In this document: positions 23,123 through 26,530 of the stretch, in pieces
Position numbering within the stretch: position 1 is the stretch's first letter
Layout: every line of letters begins with the position of its first letter
From: an uncultured Lachnospiraceae bacterium
GTDB taxonomy: Bacteria; Bacillota; Clostridia; Lachnospirales; Lachnospiraceae
Assembly (NCBI GenBank): GCA_948794795.1
Contig: CAQGLR010000051.1
Coordinates: 1 to 26,530 of the forward strand
Direction: 5' to 3'
Length of the DNA stretch: 26,530 bases
Notes under the pieces: generated by a model
Told to the model about the DNA's origin: nothing
Database searches by the model: none
The model's input: only the letters and a program-made list of their open reading frames with translations
Position numbers and translations under genes: made by a program

Positions 23123-25696
23123 ATGTTATATGAAACATATAAGTTAGGGAAATTAAAGAAAAGCCCAGTCCAGAGGTTTTATACACGTGAGGAATTGGAG
23201 TCATATGAACTTCCCAGGCTTAAGGAAATATGCCGGGCAGAAAGCATAAAGCCGCCTTCAGTGGAAACTTTTTATAGTAAACAGAAAATGGTTGCGCTGC
23301 TTTATAAATATCTTGGAATTGTAAAGAAAGATATGATTACTTTATATTCAGAAAAAGGATGTATTTTTCTTAAAGAGGCTTTAAAAAAAGATGGGGCAAG
23401 GCAGCCAGCAGATACCAGTGTGCCAGTGCACATGGAGATATACAAAGGGCAGGATTCCCTTGGGGATGAAGAGCCGCCATATATTGTAATAAGCCAGGAT
23501 ACTTTACCTGGGGTTTATTCATTTCTGGCAGATAGTACAGGGAATATACAGGCTATACTGGAGGCTAAACCTGCTGGTGCAAAGAAGTACAGGCTTTATC
23601 TTTCAAGAGAAAGGATGTCACCAGATATACCAGCAGGTTATTTCCATAACTGGAGCCTTGTTTTCTTTAAACAAGAGGATATGGAAGAGGCTGTAAGGCG
23701 TTATCTGGGAAAGGAAAAAAGAAAGAGCACTTTGCGTTATAGTATATGCCCTCTTCCAGAAGTCCTTGTGAAAGAGGTGCCAGAATCAGAAGAACCATTA
23801 GTTATAGATTATGGGACATCATATACAACAGCAGGTATTTATAAAGGCATGGATAAGGCAGGAAGGATTTTCTTTACATATAATCCAGAATGTGGATGGG
23901 AAAGCAGTGGATGCCAGAATTGCAGTATGTGTCCAAGTGTGGTTGCGGTAAAGGACTGCAGCAGGGGTGAAGAAGATGTAGTCCTTCTTTTTGGTGAAGA
24001 TGCAGTACAGGAATCAAAAAGACAGGGATTTCTTGCGAGGAGCAGTATTTTTTATAATACCAGGAACTGGGCAGCACATTACAATGAAAGGATTTCTGTT
24101 ACAGACCAGGAGGGCAATACATGTGAAATAGAAAGGCTTTTTATTGTGAGACAGTTTCTTCTATATATTATAGGGAAAGCAGAACAGCAGACCAGGACGA
24201 AATATACAAAAATTTGCTTTATATGTCCTGTGAAGCAGAAGGGGCTTTTTCTGGATATGTATAAGAGTGCACTTCCTGGGTACCAGGTGTCTGCAGAAGA
24301 TGAAGCAGTTGCTGCATTATACCAGCTTCTAGGACAGGACATCAGGGATATGGCTTATGAAGATGGTGTTTTAAAAAATGCCCTTGTACTAGATTGTGGA
24401 GGTGGTACAAGTGAAATGACAGTATGCAGGTACAGAATTACGGATGAAAAGATTACAAGCAAGCTTGACCTGCATGTGGCATTTGTACATGGTGATACCA
24501 GCTTTGGTGGAAATAATCTGACCTGGAGGATATTACAATTCCTTAAAATCCGTATTGCTGAGGCAATATCTGGGAAAACACCTGTACCAATACACAAATT
24601 ATTTCCAGGTGTATTCCCAGGCTTTTATGAAGCAGTGGATATGTATGGTACAGAAAAGGTATATGAAACTTTTACAAAGGCATACCAGGAAGCAGAAGCG
24701 GTAATTCCTACATTTTTTGCTTTATATCACAATAAGCCAGAAAGCTTTTTTCTAAAAGTACGTGGTAATTATTATTTCCTATGGAATCTTGCGGAAGCTG
24801 TGAAGCAGAGGCTTTTTGGCAGTCCAGGGATATGCTGGCTGCCGCTTGGGACACTTTTTGGCAATCCTGGCAGCAGGCCTTGTTTTACTGACTTCCATAT
24901 TTCAGTGCAGGGAAAAGATGGTACATTGGAAACAAATACTATCTGTCCAGAACTTGTTATTGGAAAAGAAGAGGCTAATCTTTTGCTTAAACCTGATATT
25001 TATGGTTTCCTTAAAAATTTTATTGAGCCATGGTATGAGAGTGGGAAACTGTCAGAAACAGACCGTATAATATTATCTGGACAAAGCAGTAAGACGGGAC
25101 TTTTCAAGGATATACTTAAGGAATATGTAGCAGGCAGGAAAGCAAACCCGCCAGCTGGCAGCAGCTGTGCAGGAAAGCTTATGTCTATAGATGGTGCAGT
25201 CCTGTACAGGCAGGATAAAAATACAGGCAGGATACGTGCATCATTGGAATATGAGCCAGCAAGGGTTCCATATTCCCTGGCAGCAGATGATTATAATGCA
25301 GGCGGCAGGGAGAAGATACTTCTGGAAAAGGGAACCCTTGCTGGGCAGGTGTATGGGTGGATTTCAAGGCCGGTAGAAGCAGCAGAGGTTTTATTCCATT
25401 TAAAAGATGGTACAGGCAGGGAAGTATCCAGTATCCCGTTCCTGTTGCACAAAAAGGATTATAAAGAAACAGGTTATGATGAATTAAGGTCAGGTTATAA
25501 TTTAATAAACCAGGAAGACCTGGACAGTATAAAAAACGGTGAGCTGAGGATTTTTGTTTTTGCAGATAATGCAAACTGGGGGTTTTCTATTCTGGAAATA
25601 TCCCGTAAGCAGGATAGATTATACAGCTGTCCTTTAAGTTTTATCCCATTTGAACCAGGTACATGGGAAACAGATTTCTTTGATGGGAGGCATTAG
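23123..25696 (+). CDS. Divergent Hsp70/actin-fold ATPase with Cys cluster
   Basis: 857 aa. Residues 20-65 (FYTREELESYELPRLKEICR, then a lysine-rich helix) resemble a SAP/HeH-type helical hairpin. The Hsp70-type ATPase core spans about 225-670: phosphate-1 VIDYGTSYTTAGIY (226-240), connect-1 SAEDEAVAAL (390-399), phosphate-2 LVLDCGGGTSEMTV (421-434), GDTSFGGNNLTWRIL (457-471, compare DTHLGGEDFD of DnaK) and an adenosine loop IILSGQSSKTGLFKDIL near 648-664. C257, C264, C267 and C270 form a possible zinc knuckle inserted in the first subdomain. The C-terminal ~180 residues are beta-rich, like a substrate domain. No ClpV is visible in this window, so this ATPase may assemble or recycle the sheath; that is speculation. 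AGAGG precedes the ATG. Confidence 0.75.
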   Translation: MLYETYKLGKLKKSPVQRFYTREELESYELPRLKEICRAESIKPPSVETFYSKQKMVALLYKYLGIVKKDMITLYSEKGCIFLKEALKKDGARQPADTSVPVHMEIYKGQDSLGDEEPPYIVISQDTLPGVYSFLADSTGNIQAILEAKPAGAKKYRLYLSRERMSPDIPAGYFHNWSLVFFKQEDMEEAVRRYLGKEKRKSTLRYSICPLPEVLVKEVPESEEPLVIDYGTSYTTAGIYKGMDKAGRIFFTYNPECGWESSGCQNCSMCPSVVAVKDCSRGEEDVVLLFGEDAVQESKRQGFLARSSIFYNTRNWAAHYNERISVTDQEGNTCEIERLFIVRQFLLYIIGKAEQQTRTKYTKICFICPVKQKGLFLDMYKSALPGYQVSAEDEAVAALYQLLGQDIRDMAYEDGVLKNALVLDCGGGTSEMTVCRYRITDEKITSKLDLHVAFVHGDTSFGGNNLTWRILQFLKIRIAEAISGKTPVPIHKLFPGVFPGFYEAVDMYGTEKVYETFTKAYQEAEAVIPTFFALYHNKPESFFLKVRGNYYFLWNLAEAVKQRLFGSPGICWLPLGTLFGNPGSRPCFTDFHISVQGKDGTLETNTICPELVIGKEEANLLLKPDIYGFLKNFIEPWYESGKLSETDRIILSGQSSKTGLFKDILKEYVAGRKANPPAGSSCAGKLMSIDGAVLYRQDKNTGRIRASLEYEPARVPYSLAADDYNAGGREKILLEKGTLAGQVYGWISRPVEAAEVLFHLKDGTGREVSSIPFLLHKKDYKETGYDELRSGYNLINQEDLDSIKNGELRIFVFADNANWGFSILEISRKQDRLYSCPLSFIPFEPGTWETDFFDGRH

Positions 25697-25699
25697 TTT

Positions 25700-26470
25700 A
25701 TGCAGGAATATAAGAAACCGCTTTTCCAAAAAGGAAGGGTATTAAAAAAGGAAGGCCTGGAAGCATTATGGGATTTCCCGTCAGGTCTTGCCAGTACAAT
25801 GATGGCTGGATGGCATGATGGGATACTTTCTGGGTTTGGGATATCTTATGCTATGGAAGATAATGGAAAAGGGCAGCTTATTGTAGAAGCTGGTGCTGTA
25901 TTACATAAAGGGCAGGTAGTGCTGGCAGGAAAAGAAGTTTTTCCTTTTGATGCATTTGACAGGCAGGTAGTAGTACGCCTTTATATCCTGCCTGGTTATC
26001 CTGCAGATGATTTTTATATATGGCCTCTGGAAGTACGTATAGAAGGAATACAAGACAGCACAGAAGGGCTTGAACTTGGCAGGTTCCGGCTGTCACAGGG
26101 GGCACGTTTAAGAAAGGAATACCAGGATATGCAGGATTTCCATACAGCATATAATACACTGGATATTACCAATGTGCAATACGCAGGGCCTGGTGGTGCT
26201 ACTGTCCCGCCAGTGATGTTACAGGTATTTGCCCGTATGGTTATTGCAAATAAGGCAGCAGGGGAAGCAGATATAAGTTTTGCACTTATGTGCCTTGGAC
26301 AGGCACCTGTACCCAGAGAATGTATTTTATGGTATATAAGCCGCAGGCTTGGTACTCCATACAGGGAAATGGAACATAATGAAATCTATGAATCGCTGGT
26401 GCGTATTGCAGGAACAGGCAGCAGGGGAGCAGACCGGGGACAAAGAAAAGACGGGCCAGCAGTGTTTTAA
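25700..26470 (+). CDS. Beta-rich tail/baseplate-like protein
   Basis: 256 aa, starting MQEYKKPLFQKGRVLKKEGL. Residues about 30-90 (STMMAGWHDGILSGFGISY, then QLIVEAGAVLHKGQVVLAG) show the F..G..L..E.L......GILxGFGI...G.L.V..G....G.V pattern seen at the starts of phage tail or baseplate proteins and, loosely, of TssK. The middle carries strands (VVVRLYILPGYPADDFYIWP); the end is basic and low in complexity (GSRGADRGQRKDG). It begins 4 bases after the Hsp70-like stop, with GGGAGG inside that gene, so the two are translationally linked. The family is not identified. The last 60 bases of the window hold no gene. Confidence 0.5.
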   Translation: MQEYKKPLFQKGRVLKKEGLEALWDFPSGLASTMMAGWHDGILSGFGISYAMEDNGKGQLIVEAGAVLHKGQVVLAGKEVFPFDAFDRQVVVRLYILPGYPADDFYIWPLEVRIEGIQDSTEGLELGRFRLSQGARLRKEYQDMQDFHTAYNTLDITNVQYAGPGGATVPPVMLQVFARMVIANKAAGEADISFALMCLGQAPVPRECILWYISRRLGTPYREMEHNEIYESLVRIAGTGSRGADRGQRKDGPAVF

Positions 26471-26530
26471 GTAATTAAGTCCAGCTAATAAATGTCAATA
26501 GCAAAATGAAAAAAGATTGAAATTATTTTT

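Noticed and set aside
14500..26470. Plus-strand operon as a complete prophage
   Set aside because: No terminase, portal, capsid, integrase or lysis gene is visible, whereas FHA, PP2C and Hsp70-like genes fit a cellular contractile system. A phage-tail ancestry remains possible.

Overview
The window looks like part of a Clostridia chromosome, most likely Lachnospiraceae: strong AGGAGG-type ribosome binding sites, ATG/GTG/TTG starts, low GC, and protein families usual in gut Firmicutes. The family assignment is inference, because no taxonomic marker gene is present. The window has two halves that meet at a divergent promoter region around 14250-14500.

Left half (1-12204, minus strand, visibly AT-rich): a polymorphic-toxin locus. 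One intact full-length toxin gene (11080-12204) has a hydrophobic N-terminal region, an apparently complete Hint self-cleaving domain (CFTGDT, TTxxHPV, VHN) and a variable C-terminal (CT) toxin domain, followed by its immunity gene. Downstream (leftwards) lie about eleven more toxin/immunity modules. Most toxin pieces lack a start codon and begin with a copy of the last part of the Hint coding sequence, so they look like silent donor cassettes for CT replacement. Recognisable CTs include a Bacterial-toxin-50-like RNase, a Fic/Doc domain, a restriction-endonuclease-fold-like domain next to an Imm7-type immunity gene, and a CdiA-type CT next to a CdiI-like immunity gene. Cassettes near the main gene are open; distal ones are frameshifted, truncated or fused. 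Ten immunity reading frames stay open while seven or eight toxins are broken. Three extra N-terminal remnants show that whole toxin genes were duplicated and then deleted. Hairpin terminators at 9648-9710 and 4031-4063 divide the array.

Middle (12300-14247, minus strand): an Imm11/DUF1629-like protein and a pentapeptide-repeat protein lie just upstream of the toxin in the same direction. They are candidate adaptor or chaperone genes for the effector. A long imperfect hairpin element (about 12920-13140) sits between them, and a decayed second copy lies at about 1469-1665.

Right half (14500-26470, plus strand): an operon that looks like a contractile-injection (type VI secretion-like) machine in a Gram-positive. 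It encodes a 765-aa TssC-like sheath protein with an N-terminal TssB-like extension, an Hcp-like tube protein, a membrane FHA-like protein, a zinc-ribbon/FHA protein, a PP2C-like protein, a membrane-anchored degenerate PP2C with a TPR/coiled-coil tail, two unrecognised baseplate-like proteins, a divergent Hsp70/actin-fold ATPase with a cysteine cluster, and a beta-rich tail/baseplate-like protein. No ClpV, VgrG or kinase is visible; the operon probably continues beyond the right edge.

Reading as a system (inference): the plus-strand operon builds a contractile delivery machine. The minus-strand operon supplies a Hint-toxin effector with putative adaptors, a store of alternative warheads for recombination, and an immunity bank.
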